DNA from: an archaeon
GTDB lineage: Archaea; Asgardarchaeota; Thorarchaeia; Thorarchaeales; Thorarchaeaceae
Length of the DNA: 64,000 nucleotides
Direction of reading: 5' to 3'
Assembly: GCA_024276825.1 (NCBI GenBank)
Contig: JAJRWI010000079.1
Location: forward strand, 1-64,000
Positions 9,366 to 18,325 of the stretch are shown here, one piece after another (position 1 is the stretch's first letter; every line of letters begins with the position of its first letter). The position numbers and the translations under genes are program-made. The notes beneath the pieces were generated by a model that was not told the DNA's origin, searched no databases, and was given only the letters and a program-made list of their open reading frames with translations.

Positions 9366-10805
9366 TTGGGAACTACTGTTCATGTTCTATTAATTGATGA
9401 TTCTGATGATGACAGAGTATTAATTGACCGCACATTGAAGCAGGATGATTTTGATCCTGTGATAAAGAGGGTTGAGAGTCGTGAAGAGATGAGGGAGGCA
9501 TTGCAAGGCCAAGATTGGGATGTGATTCTTTGTGACTACTATATGCCCAGATTTGGTGCAGAGGAAGCCTTGGACATTCTAACACAGGTTGGCAAGGACA
9601 TTCCTTTCATTATTGTTTCTGGTGTCATTTCTGAAGATGCTGCTGTTAAATTGATGAAAATGGGAGCTAATGATTATGTGAAGAAAGACAGACTCAGCAG
9701 GCTTGGTCCAGTAATTCGAAGAGAGATGAAAGAGGCTCAACAGAGATCTGAGAAGAGAATTGCTCAAGCGAAGCTATACGAGTCGGAGCGTCGCTATAGG
9801 ATGCTTGTTCAATCCATGATGGACACCATCTTTGTTGTTGATCTCGACGGGACAGTTCAGGAATATCATTCAACAAGGCATTTTTGTGATACCATTCCAG
9901 AGGTCATAGAGGGAGAAACTACTATTTCTGATTTGTTTAAACCAGATATTGCTAAGAGGTATAAAGACGCCATAAAAAAGACCTTTGAGGAACAAACAAA
10001 TCACGAATTCGAGTTTGTTATTGAAGACCATTGCCCATACTACTGTCACACGAGCTTGAGTCCTCATGAAGATGATGAGCATGTTGTGATTGTACTTAGG
10101 GATATTTCTCAATTGAAGAAAACAGAGCAGGAATTGAGAGCTACTTATAGAATTGCAATGCTCTATTTTGATCTTATGTCCCATGATATTAGAAACTATC
10201 TGCAGGCCATGAAGATTGGAATCGAACTTGTAATGCAAGAGAACATGTCGAATAGAAGTCAAAAGCTGTTGAATGAGGTGATGCATGCAATAGATGAGTG
10301 TGCAGATTTGATTTCTGCAGTGAGTGCTACTAAGGACATACTCCAGACTCCAATGATGAATGTCCCACTACTTGAAACACTTTCAGAATGCATACGAATA
10401 ATACAGAACAGACATGAAAATGTCCAGATTGAGATGGACAGTGATGTCAGAAGCGCAGTTGTTCAAGCTGATAAGTATCTCATACTACTTTTCATGAATC
10501 TGCTTGAGAATGCGGTTGTTCATAACAACAGTAATCAACCACATATCTGGATAAAGGTGATACAAATAGACAATGGTTTTGAAATAAGAATTGCTGACAA
10601 CGGACCGGGAATAAGTGATAGCATGAAAAAGACTCTTTTTGACCCTAATAGAAGGTTTGGCGGCGTGGGAGTACACCAGGTCATTCAACTATGTGAGAAA
10701 TATGGCGGAAGAATCGATGTGGTTGATAGAGATCCTAACAATAGTAAGTCAGGAGTCGAGTTTCGGGTTTGGTTGCCTGCTCCTCAGATCAATGATGCTA
10801 TTTAA
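9366..10805 (+). CDS. Receiver-PAS-histidine kinase hybrid
   Basis: About 479 residues: an N-terminal receiver (VLLIDDSDDD, VILCDYYMP with acceptor Asp57, FIIVSG, VKKD), a PAS domain near 140-255, a dimerisation/phosphotransfer helix with MSHDIRNYLQAM (His about 273), and a HATPase with MNLLENAVVHN, IADNGPGIS and GGVGVHQVIQLCEKYGG. The receiver may accept phosphate from the kinase at 5324 and control its own kinase domain. The open frame reaches back to ATG 9342, overlapping the upstream gene by 23 bases, but TTG 9366 starts just after that gene's TGA (9362-9364) with a G-rich ribosome site at 9352-9357, so I prefer it. Confidence 0.88.
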   Translation: MGTTVHVLLIDDSDDDRVLIDRTLKQDDFDPVIKRVESREEMREALQGQDWDVILCDYYMPRFGAEEALDILTQVGKDIPFIIVSGVISEDAAVKLMKMGANDYVKKDRLSRLGPVIRREMKEAQQRSEKRIAQAKLYESERRYRMLVQSMMDTIFVVDLDGTVQEYHSTRHFCDTIPEVIEGETTISDLFKPDIAKRYKDAIKKTFEEQTNHEFEFVIEDHCPYYCHTSLSPHEDDEHVVIVLRDISQLKKTEQELRATYRIAMLYFDLMSHDIRNYLQAMKIGIELVMQENMSNRSQKLLNEVMHAIDECADLISAVSATKDILQTPMMNVPLLETLSECIRIIQNRHENVQIEMDSDVRSAVVQADKYLILLFMNLLENAVVHNNSNQPHIWIKVIQIDNGFEIRIADNGPGISDSMKKTLFDPNRRFGGVGVHQVIQLCEKYGGRIDVVDRDPNNSKSGVEFRVWLPAPQINDAI

Positions 10806-10825
10806 TAATCTATTGTGAATCATGT

Positions 10826-11620
10826 TTACTTGATTGACCGAAGACCCGAGGTCCGCAAGAACCATTCAACTATGGACTGTTCTGTGATCTGCTTGGCAAA
10901 CGCATCGGACAGGACATGATCAGCCCCCTCCACAATCACAATATCTTTCGGATTCCCAGCCGTTTCGTATAGTCTTTTTACGCCACCTAAGGGAATCAGA
11001 TCATCGGAGTTGCCAGTAATTATGAGTATGGGGCGGGGCGAGATCATTCGAATATCGATCATAGGATTGTAAGTCTGGCTATCAATTATCAGTTGTTCTT
11101 TCATTCTCTGTCGTGTCGCCCGATTTGTAATATCATGAACCGAATCAGGGGCCTCATTTAGAATGAACTCAAACACGCTATCTACAGTATTATCAGCGAC
11201 AAAGAGAGAAGTGTCAAACACAGGAGCGCGTAGGCATACTGCCTTAATTCTCTTATCGCGCGCAGCAGTGCATACTGCCACTGCACCACCAAAGCTTGCA
11301 CCATAAGCACCAATCCAGTCATCATAAACAAGATCAGATTCAAGCATGAAACTTACAGCAGCACTTGCATCATGAATCATGCCACCTAGAGAGAATAGGC
11401 CATCACTCTTTCTAAAACCACGAAAATCAAAGGTCAGAACTGCAAAGCCCGCCTTTGCAAGTCTAGTAGCAATTCCACTGGTCTGGTCGGGAGAACCAGG
11501 GAGGCCATGAAACTTACAGATACCATAGAAAGGTCCCTGATATGTGGGAGTCAAAAGATTGCCCCGAATGGTCTCATTTTCGGAAACAAACTCAACTGGT
11601 TGAATGACAGGATTTGACAT
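10826..11620 (-). CDS. Alpha/beta hydrolase
   Basis: A 264-residue serine hydrolase of the alpha/beta fold. The nucleophile elbow is YGASFGG (Ser109), the oxyanion region is KFHGLPGS, and the acid and histidine are likely in GNSDDLIP and GADHVLSD near the C-terminus. The overall form is that of the dienelactone hydrolase/acyl-peptidase-like cytosolic hydrolases; the substrate cannot be told from sequence. No signal peptide. It lies convergent to the sensor-kinase cluster, and in the same direction as the biotin ligase with a 50-base gap upstream. Confidence 0.88.
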   Translation of the reverse strand: MSNPVIQPVEFVSENETIRGNLLTPTYQGPFYGICKFHGLPGSPDQTSGIATRLAKAGFAVLTFDFRGFRKSDGLFSLGGMIHDASAAVSFMLESDLVYDDWIGAYGASFGGAVAVCTAARDKRIKAVCLRAPVFDTSLFVADNTVDSVFEFILNEAPDSVHDITNRATRQRMKEQLIIDSQTYNPMIDIRMISPRPILIITGNSDDLIPLGGVKRLYETAGNPKDIVIVEGADHVLSDAFAKQITEQSIVEWFLRTSGLRSIK

Positions 11621-11670
11621 AGGGTTCGGTTAAACATAAGTCAAGATAAATTAGACCTACTGATTGTATT

Positions 11671-12456
11671 TCAAAGGCCGCGATTGATTTGTTGAACCAC
11701 ATCGCCCGCATCTACACGCATAATGTTATGGGGTGAAACTTCTATTAGCAGAGCACCAGATTTGGTAATATCCAAGGCGACTCCTGTGATGACATTCCCC
11801 CCATCAACCACGGTGACATGCTTTCCAAGAGTCGCGTTCATTTTTCGCCACTCATTAAGAATTGCATTATGATTTCCAGTTTCAAGCATAACAAGCCTTT
11901 GATAAAAGCCATGTATGATTGTGATTATCAGTTGGTTGAGATCTACAGTCTGTTGAAGCGCCTCTTGCAGAGTAGTGATTCTGTTTCGCAGATTAGCAGG
12001 AAATCCAGCCACTTCTTGATTGACATTGACACCAATTCCAACAACTATCCACATGGTGCCATGAGTATCAAAGACCTCACTCAATATTCCTGCAACCTTT
12101 TTACTATTTATCAAGACATCATTAGGCCATTTCAATAGTGCATTCAGTCCATATAGTTCTCTGATAGATTGACAGACTGCACAACCAGCAAGAAGATTGA
12201 AAAGAGTATATTTTTGAGCATCACATTTGGGTTTCAATAATAACGACATGTACAGACCGCCCTTTGGAGAGATCCATCTTCGGTCATGCCTGCCACGTCC
12301 ATGGGTCTGTGTTTCTGAAAGTACAAGAGTTATGCCTGAAGTTTTATTCAATACGAGTTCGCGAGCGGTCCGGTTTGTAGATTCCACACTCTCATGATAT
12401 ACTATGTTCGATATCAGATTTTGTAGGGATTCACTCAGCCTATCAAGTTCAATCAT
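11671..12456 (-). CDS. birA: Biotin--protein ligase (catalytic and C-terminal domains only)
   Basis: A 261-residue ligase that makes biotinyl-AMP and attaches biotin to a lysine of carboxyl-carrier proteins. The diagnostic motifs are clear: STNRTA near 26-31, GRGRHDRRW at 53-61 (biotin/ATP loop), KWPNDV at 109-114, Lys120 in KKVAGIL, and GIGVNVN at 140-146, followed by a small SH3-like C-terminal domain. There is no N-terminal helix-turn-helix, so it should not act as a repressor. It probably serves the acyl-CoA carboxylase whose subunit starts at 430. Confidence 0.95.
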   Translation of the reverse strand: MIELDRLSESLQNLISNIVYHESVESTNRTARELVLNKTSGITLVLSETQTHGRGRHDRRWISPKGGLYMSLLLKPKCDAQKYTLFNLLAGCAVCQSIRELYGLNALLKWPNDVLINSKKVAGILSEVFDTHGTMWIVVGIGVNVNQEVAGFPANLRNRITTLQEALQQTVDLNQLIITIIHGFYQRLVMLETGNHNAILNEWRKMNATLGKHVTVVDGGNVITGVALDITKSGALLIEVSPHNIMRVDAGDVVQQINRGL

Positions 12457-12586
12457 GTCAAGACTAAGTTATGCGTGCCGGTTCAAAAGTAATTCCATTT
12501 GAGTGAAACTTGATGCTTATTCGGTATACTTAACGAATTACTTTATAACTAGCATTGACAGTCATTAATTTACTAGAGGGAGAGCT

Positions 12587-13414
12587 ATGACAAGCTTAGC
12601 AGGTGCAATGATTCTCTCGGACCAGAACAAGACTCTCCTTTTCAAGAATAAAGACTTGAGTGACCCATCATACAAGGATGAGCTGTTCTATGACGTTGAT
12701 TGTTTTGGTATTCGTGGAGTTGACATGAGTACCGGGCAGAAGATGGGACTATCAATTGGAGTCAATAGATATGGGCTTTCTGCTGCAAACACCCATGTAA
12801 AAGAAACAAGTGACCCCACGTATGATTTTCTGACAGAACAAATCCTTATGTTTGCAAAGAATGCGGAAGATGGTCTGAACATGGTTGTCGAGCACCTTAG
12901 GGCTGGAAGAAAGTATCAATGGGGAAACCTCATTCTTGCAGACAATTCAAGGACACTTGCAATTGAAATTGCTGGCGATGATCATTCCATAGAGTGGTCT
13001 GACAGAAAGGTGTTACGAACTGGTCATCATATAATGCTGGACACTGAGCAGGTATTGCTTGAGCGCGCATCAAAGAATGATGATTGCTATGAAGACTCTG
13101 TGCGGAGGGTTGAAAGGGGCTATGATCTCATTAGACAGGTGAAGAGTGTCAATGATGTCTTCAACTTACTCAAAGATCATGGGGAGGGCCCCTCACAATC
13201 GAGTATATGCAGACATCCTGTTGGTGATGAAACTCTCTCAACAGTAATGAGCTATCTCATTGAGATTGAACACCAACCCGAGGCCATAAGGCCTATGATC
13301 AAATTTCATTTTTGCAGGGGCAACCCATGTCAGAACAGTTATGACACAATTCCTCTGTTGTTTCCAGCAGATGAGGAAATAATAAAGAGGGCCCATACCA
13401 TGTTTTTCAAATGA
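12587..13414 (+). CDS. Ntn-hydrolase-like protein (peptidase C45/acyltransferase relative)
   Basis: A 275-residue protein resembling the C45 acyl-CoA:isopenicillin-N acyltransferase/carcinine hydrolase-like group: GLSAANTHV, WGNLILADNSRTLAIEI, RTGHHI, then a late SSICRHP and TLSTVMSYLIEI, and a terminal HFCRGNPCQNSY. Such enzymes use the residue freed at the N-terminus as nucleophile. Here the protein starts MTSLAGAM, so removal of Met would expose Thr2 in place of the usual Cys; if functional it would be a Thr-type amidohydrolase. Ribosome site GAGGGAGAG precedes the ATG. Its 3' end overlaps the convergent transporter gene by eight bases. Confidence 0.65.
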   Translation: MTSLAGAMILSDQNKTLLFKNKDLSDPSYKDELFYDVDCFGIRGVDMSTGQKMGLSIGVNRYGLSAANTHVKETSDPTYDFLTEQILMFAKNAEDGLNMVVEHLRAGRKYQWGNLILADNSRTLAIEIAGDDHSIEWSDRKVLRTGHHIMLDTEQVLLERASKNDDCYEDSVRRVERGYDLIRQVKSVNDVFNLLKDHGEGPSQSSICRHPVGDETLSTVMSYLIEIEHQPEAIRPMIKFHFCRGNPCQNSYDTIPLLFPADEEIIKRAHTMFFK

Positions 13415-14705
13415 TGTCCTCATCAAACTCTTCTTCAGGCTCGATAAATATCTCAGCCCCACGAATGCGTTCCAGTCTTGCCTCATGCTTATGGAAGAAT
13501 GCATAGAACATAATGATGGCAATTACATACAATGAGGCAACTAGAAGATAGGGCAGCCTGTAGAGTCCCATTGAGAGAATTGATCCACCAATGATTGCCG
13601 CTATTCCACGAACAAACGAGTCGCCCGCGCGTGTGACTCCCATAGCTGTCGAGCGCTCTTCATTAGACAGATTCTCCATGAGGAAGGCAGATGATATTGG
13701 TCCTGCCATGTTCATCAGCACATTTCTTGAGACATATGCAATAACACCATAATGGATTGTGGGTGCCCACCAGAGCATGATTAGAAAGGGTATTGAGAGA
13801 GCTTCTGTAAGGACAATAGTCTTGACCTTACCAAACCTGTCAGCTAGTGCAGGTGCAATGAAACTTCCAGTGGACAGGAGAATCATATTCAGTCCAAAAA
13901 TGATCCCAATGAGTGCATCATCAGCAATGAATACTTTCTTGAAATAGATGTTGAAGAAGCGTACAATCATTCCAGCACCAAGGCCAACAGTAGATACGGT
14001 CAGCGCATATTTTCCTATGAATGATTTGTTCTTGATTGTGAATGTGCTACGAAGGGAATAGTTCGGGATTACAGTGTCTCGACTCATGAGCACTATGAGC
14101 GCGGTTCCAAGAATCAATGGGACCATGCTTGTCCAGAGCGCATATCGATAAGCAACTAGCTTGTTGCTCGTGTTTAGGATCACAGAATAAATGCCAGGGA
14201 GAAAACCACCCATAATACTACCAAAGAAAACGCCAAGCACGCTTACTCCACTGTTTACACCGAATAGATGAGCGCGCTCCTTATCAGTAGATAGTGATGA
14301 GATATAAGGGGTCCATGAAACATGCATGAAGGCAGAGGAGAAACCAAGTAGTATCTGTGATGAGAGAAGTCCAATCGGATTTACAATGGTATATTGAATC
14401 AGTAGCATCAAGTTGCTAAGAATGCTGGCCAGAAGAATCACTTTCTTCTTACAAAAGCGATTGATCATCACACCTGCGAACAATGCAATCCCTGCAGTGG
14501 CGAACATGGAGAATGACATGAACACTCCAATGAAGTCCTCTTGAAAGCCGGGAATCTCGAGCATGTATAGATTGAAGACCACATTGCTGATCCCCATGCC
14601 GAGAGAGTTCATTGAGTTGATGAGAATGAACAGCTTGGCATCCTTCTTGAACAGACGGATCTTTCCAATGTAGCCAAGACTCTGATCATTCTCCAATAAA
14701 TGCAC
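13407..14705 (-). CDS. Major facilitator superfamily transporter
   Basis: A 432-residue protein with about twelve membrane helices in two halves, and a charged central loop. Loops carry MFS-like signatures: the first cytoplasmic loop reads GVMINRFCKKKVIL and the equivalent in the second half is ALADRFGKVKTI. The C-terminus is acidic (EIFIEPEEEFDEDII). The substrate is not evident; drug/metabolite efflux-type relatives are common. The start is ATG 14705. It overlaps convergently with the Ntn-hydrolase-like gene. Confidence 0.9.
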   Translation of the reverse strand: MHLLENDQSLGYIGKIRLFKKDAKLFILINSMNSLGMGISNVVFNLYMLEIPGFQEDFIGVFMSFSMFATAGIALFAGVMINRFCKKKVILLASILSNLMLLIQYTIVNPIGLLSSQILLGFSSAFMHVSWTPYISSLSTDKERAHLFGVNSGVSVLGVFFGSIMGGFLPGIYSVILNTSNKLVAYRYALWTSMVPLILGTALIVLMSRDTVIPNYSLRSTFTIKNKSFIGKYALTVSTVGLGAGMIVRFFNIYFKKVFIADDALIGIIFGLNMILLSTGSFIAPALADRFGKVKTIVLTEALSIPFLIMLWWAPTIHYGVIAYVSRNVLMNMAGPISSAFLMENLSNEERSTAMGVTRAGDSFVRGIAAIIGGSILSMGLYRLPYLLVASLYVIAIIMFYAFFHKHEARLERIRGAEIFIEPEEEFDEDII

Positions 14706-14802
14706 CTCAGCAAATTACTGACGCTTGATTCCATTCTAATTAAAATGGTTTTGAGTTATGCAAAGATTAAAACCGATTGTGTGTCGCGACAATTCGAGGA
14801 AA

Positions 14803-15852
14803 ATGAGGACTATTGACCTTCGAAGTGATACCGTCACACTTCCAACAGATGAGATGATTCATGCTATTGTACGTGCTCACGAGCAGCATAGGTTTGGTGA
14901 TGATGTTATTGGAGAAGATGAAGTGGTAATCGAACTTCAGGAGAAGGCCGCTAGAATCTTAGGAAAAGAGGCTGCACTTCTTGTAACATCTGGCACGCAG
15001 GGCAATCTCATTTCGATGTTCACTCAGACAAAGCGTGGTGATGAGGTTGTCATTGAAGAGAGGTCACACACATTTCTCTTCGAAGGGGGAGCAATGGCTT
15101 CACTGGGAGGACTGTTTCCAAAGCCGGTAAGGGGAATCAGGGGATATATCACACCAGAGCAACTGGAGAGGGTTATAAGTCCCGATGACCCGCATTATGC
15201 TCATACTGCCCTTATTTCCATCGAGAACACTCACAATTATGCAGGGGGAGTGATTGTACGACCAGAACAGGTCGATGCTCTTGCAGGAGTCGCCCATGAC
15301 CATGGCCTGGCAGTTCATTGTGATGGTGCACGGCTTTTCAATGCTGCTGTGGCACTTGATATTCCAGCAAGCCGCCTCGTTAGAAATACGGATAGTGTGA
15401 TGATCTGTCTGAGCAAGGGGCTCTCAGCTCCCATAGGTTCAATTATAGCGGGGACTGAAGAGTTCATTCATCAGGCAAGACGAATCAGAAAGAAGATGGG
15501 CGGCGGCATGCGACAGGCAGGAATCATTGCAGCGCCAGGAATCATCGCCTTAGAAAAAATGATAGACAGGCTTAAGGAAGACCATCAAAACGCAAGACTT
15601 CTCTATAATAGGCTCTCTAAGGTTCAGGGTCTGAAGTTAGAGAAACCCGAAACTAACATCCTATTTGTTGAGTTGGACAATTTCAATATTAATGCCAGAC
15701 AATTCGCACACGAACTGAAGAAGTACAATATTCTGGTATATGGGGAATATGGCACACGTTCTAGATTTGTGCTGAACCGAATGGTAAGTCGGGATGATAC
15801 CATTAGGGTGGCGGAGGCAATAGAAGAGATCTTGGAAAGATTCAGAATGTGA
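14803..15852 (+). CDS. ltaE: Low-specificity L-threonine aldolase
   Basis: A PLP enzyme of fold type I, 349 residues, splitting threonine or allo-threonine to glycine and acetaldehyde. Seen: IDLRSDTVTLPTDEM at the very start, FGDDVIGED, SGTQGNLIS, ERSHTFLFEGG, ENTHNYAGG, CDGARLFNAA and the Schiff-base lysine in SKGLSAPIGS (Lys205). The frame is open from ATG 14758, but the family begins at the MRTIDLRSDT stretch and CGAGGAAA lies just before ATG 14803, so I use that start. It is divergent from the transporter gene and convergent with the TPR gene. Confidence 0.93.
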   Translation: MRTIDLRSDTVTLPTDEMIHAIVRAHEQHRFGDDVIGEDEVVIELQEKAARILGKEAALLVTSGTQGNLISMFTQTKRGDEVVIEERSHTFLFEGGAMASLGGLFPKPVRGIRGYITPEQLERVISPDDPHYAHTALISIENTHNYAGGVIVRPEQVDALAGVAHDHGLAVHCDGARLFNAAVALDIPASRLVRNTDSVMICLSKGLSAPIGSIIAGTEEFIHQARRIRKKMGGGMRQAGIIAAPGIIALEKMIDRLKEDHQNARLLYNRLSKVQGLKLEKPETNILFVELDNFNINARQFAHELKKYNILVYGEYGTRSRFVLNRMVSRDDTIRVAEAIEEILERFRM

Positions 15853-15854
15853 TC

Positions 15855-16148
15855 CTACATGCAACCACGGCATTCTTCAATCAGTCGACTAACATGTTTC
15901 TCCCAACTTGGTTCCAGCTCCAATGCACGCTCTGCGCAATGTATGGCATCTTCAAACCTGCCCATTTTCTTGAGGAGCAGGCCTTTGTAATACCATGCAT
16001 GCGCATAGTCAGAGCTAAGCTCAATGGCTTGCTCATAAGCACGCAGGGCCTCTTCATACTGACCGTTGCGCTCATGCGCCCTAGCCAGTCTGTAGAAGTC
16101 GTAATGCGTTCGGGGAATCTCCTCAGACTCCAAGTGATGGGCCTCCAA
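15855..16148 (-). CDS. Small TPR-repeat protein, paralogue of 22222-22494
   Basis: A 97-residue protein made of two tetratricopeptide repeats: YDFYRLARAHERNGQYEEAL, RAYEQAIELSSDYAHAWYY, KGLLLKKMGRFEDAIHCAE, ending in ALELEPSWEKHV. It should act as a protein-binding adaptor. It sits 77 bases after the epimerase stop, at the end of the mutase operon. The protein at 22222-22494 has the same length, repeat register and ending (WEKHV), so they are clear paralogues. Its 3' end is convergent with the threonine aldolase gene, two bases apart. Confidence 0.8.
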   Translation of the reverse strand: MEAHHLESEEIPRTHYDFYRLARAHERNGQYEEALRAYEQAIELSSDYAHAWYYKGLLLKKMGRFEDAIHCAERALELEPSWEKHVSRLIEECRGCM

Positions 16149-16225
16149 ACATTATGTATTTGGTTTAAAACCCAATAAGCCTTTTGTCGAGTCTTGCGAG
16201 TAGAGATGTTCGACTCTTTCTGCAT

Positions 16226-16639
16226 TCAGTCTTGATGCTGGCAGAGTTCTATTAAGACTCCCCCTGTTGACTTTGGATGAACGAATGCAATAAGCATGTT
16301 GTGAGCGCCAACTCGTGGATCTTCATCAATGAGTCGTGAACCTAGGCGCTTGTGTTCTTCAAGAGCAGAATATATGTCTTTGACATGGACCGCAATGTGA
16401 TGAATGCCTTCTCCGCGCTTTTGCAGAAACTTAGCAACAGTACTGTCTTCCGAAGTTGGCTCAAGAAGCTCAAGCCTACTCTCGCCAATCTTGAGGAAGG
16501 CCACCCTGACCTTCTGCTCTTCAACCACTTCTTCGCCAACATAGTTCAAACCCAGAGCATCCTGATAGTAAGGAAGTCGCGACTCAATACTCTTAACTGC
16601 TATACCAACATGATCAATTCTTTCAACATTCATATTCAT
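16226..16639 (-). CDS. mce: Methylmalonyl-CoA epimerase
   Basis: A 137-residue vicinal-oxygen-chelate protein, the usual length for the family. It interconverts the 2R and 2S forms of methylmalonyl-CoA between carboxylase and mutase. Metal ligands can be placed at His10 (RIDHVGIAV), His80/81 (GIHHIAVHV) and Glu in GGVLIELCQ near the C-terminus. SRLELLEP near residue 55-61 is also typical. It is placed directly after the mutase large subunit, six bases from its stop, as in many archaeal and bacterial methylmalonyl-CoA operons. Confidence 0.95.
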   Translation of the reverse strand: MNMNVERIDHVGIAVKSIESRLPYYQDALGLNYVGEEVVEEQKVRVAFLKIGESRLELLEPTSEDSTVAKFLQKRGEGIHHIAVHVKDIYSALEEHKRLGSRLIDEDPRVGAHNMLIAFVHPKSTGGVLIELCQHQD

Positions 16640-16645
16640 TCACTC

Positions 16646-18325
16646 TCACAGTATATCAGGGGACTTGTACTCGCCGAAGACATCACGAAGAACATCACAG
16701 ATCTCTCCTAATGTAGCATAGGCCTTGACAGCATCAAGGATCAATGGTACCAGATTCTCATCACCCTTCGCACCAGCCTTTAGGGCTTCAAGGGTTTCTT
16801 GGACTCTGTCGTTGTCACGGGTCTCACGCACCTTCTTCAATCGGGCCACCTGCTCTTCTTCAACATGAGGGTCAACTCGGAGATAATCAATTGTGCGCTC
16901 TTCAGGTACAATGAATTTATTGACACCAACGACAATTCTTTGGCCCGCGTCAACAGCAGTCTGAAACTGATAAGCAGAGTTATGGATTTCACTCTGAATA
17001 TAGCCATTCTCAATGGCTGCAGGAGCACCACCCATCGAGTCAATCTTCTCAATGTATTTCATCACACACTCCTCAATCTCGTTCGTCAACGACTCGATAT
17101 AGTAGGAGCCAGCTAAGGGGTCAATCGTGTCACCAACTCCAGTTTCGTAGGCAATGATCTGCTGTGTGCGTAGTGCGATCTGCACAGACTCTTCAGTGGG
17201 AAGAGCAAGGGCCTCATCTCTCGAGTTCGTGTGCAACGAATTCGTACCACCGAGTACCGCCTGAAGTGCCTGCAATGTCACTCTGACGATATTATTATCT
17301 GGTTGCTGAGCTGTCAGTGTGCATCCCGCAGTTTGTGTGTGAAATCTCAAGCGGCAAGACTTGTCATCCCTTGCGCCAAATCTCTCTCGCATGATTCTGG
17401 CCCATAGTCTTCTTGCTGCTCTGAACTTGGCGATTTCCTCAAGAAAATCGCTATGCGAACCGAAGAAGAATGACAAGCGTGAGGCAAAAGCATCAACATC
17501 GAGACCTGCTTCGATCGCTGCCTTCACATAGGCAATGCCATTAGCCAGAGTGAATGCAAGTTCTTGAACAGCAGTTGATCCGGCCTCACGGATATGATAG
17601 CCGCTTATGCTTATTGTGTTCCAGAGTGGCATATTCTCGGAGCAGAACTTAAAGATATCAGTTATTAGACGCATTGATGGCTTGGGTGGAAAAATGTAAG
17701 TCCCACGAGCAACATACTCCTTTAGGATGTCATTCTGAATAGTGCCCCGGAGTTTTTCCATTGGAACACCTTGCTTTTCAGCGACTGCAATATACATGGC
17801 AAGCAATACAGCAGCAGGGGCATTAATTGTCATTGATGTGCTCACCTTGTTGAGAGGAATACCATCAAAAAGAACCTCCATGTCGGCCAGAGAGTCAATA
17901 GCAACACCAACCTTGCCCACTTCGCCATGCGACATTGGGTTGTCTGAGTCATAACCAATCTGAGTTGGCAGGTCGAAGGCAACTGAGAGCCCTGTCTGGC
18001 CCTGATCCAGAAGGAATCTGAAACGTTCATTGGTCTCCTTCGCAGTGGCAAAACCGCTGTACTGACGCATCGTCCAGAATCTACCGCGATACATTGTGGG
18101 CTGGACCCCACGTGTGAATGGGTATTGACCAGGAAAGCCCAAGTCCTGAAGATAATCAACTGTCTGTGTATCAAGAGGTGTATAGAGCCGCTTCACTGGT
18201 ATTCCAGATATTGTCTTGAACTCCTCCTCTCTTTCAGGAAATCGATTGATGGTCTTCGCAACAGGTCCCTTTTCCCAATCACTGAGGGCCTTCTTTAATG
18301 AGTTCTCATCACTCATCCTAAACAC
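16646..18325 (-). CDS. mcmA1: Methylmalonyl-CoA mutase, large (catalytic barrel) subunit
   Basis: A 559-residue stand-alone alpha domain, as in archaea where the B12-binding domain is a separate protein. Seen: [21 protein letters not shown] with the active-site Tyr89, [43 protein letters not shown] (substrate-carboxylate Arg), [36 protein letters not shown] and [16 protein letters not shown]. It converts (R)-methylmalonyl-CoA to succinyl-CoA with the subunit at 19301. The frame opens at GTG 18325, directly after the MeaB stop; ATG 18316 (MSDENSL) with GGTG upstream is the likelier start. Confidence 0.95.
   Translation of the reverse strand: MFRMSDENSLKKALSDWEKGPVAKTINRFPEREEEFKTISGIPVKRLYTPLDTQTVDYLQDLGFPGQYPFTRGVQPTMYRGRFWTMRQYSGFATAKETNERFRFLLDQGQTGLSVAFDLPTQIGYDSDNPMSHGEVGKVGVAIDSLADMEVLFDGIPLNKVSTSMTINAPAAVLLAMYIAVAEKQGVPMEKLRGTIQNDILKEYVARGTYIFPPKPSMRLITDIFKFCSENMPLWNTISISGYHIREAGSTAVQELAFTLANGIAYVKAAIEAGLDVDAFASRLSFFFGSHSDFLEEIAKFRAARRLWARIMRERFGARDDKSCRLRFHTQTAGCTLTAQQPDNNIVRVTLQALQAVLGGTNSLHTNSRDEALALPTEESVQIALRTQQIIAYETGVGDTIDPLAGSYYIESLTNEIEECVMKYIEKIDSMGGAPAAIENGYIQSEIHNSAYQFQTAVDAGQRIVVGVNKFIVPEERTIDYLRVDPHVEEEQVARLKKVRETRDNDRVQETLEALKAGAKGDENLVPLILDAVKAYATLGEICDVLRDVFGEYKSPDIL

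Noticed and set aside
16352..16711. Plus-strand frames across the epimerase and mutase genes
   Set aside because: They are reverse-strand shadows of well-recognised genes.
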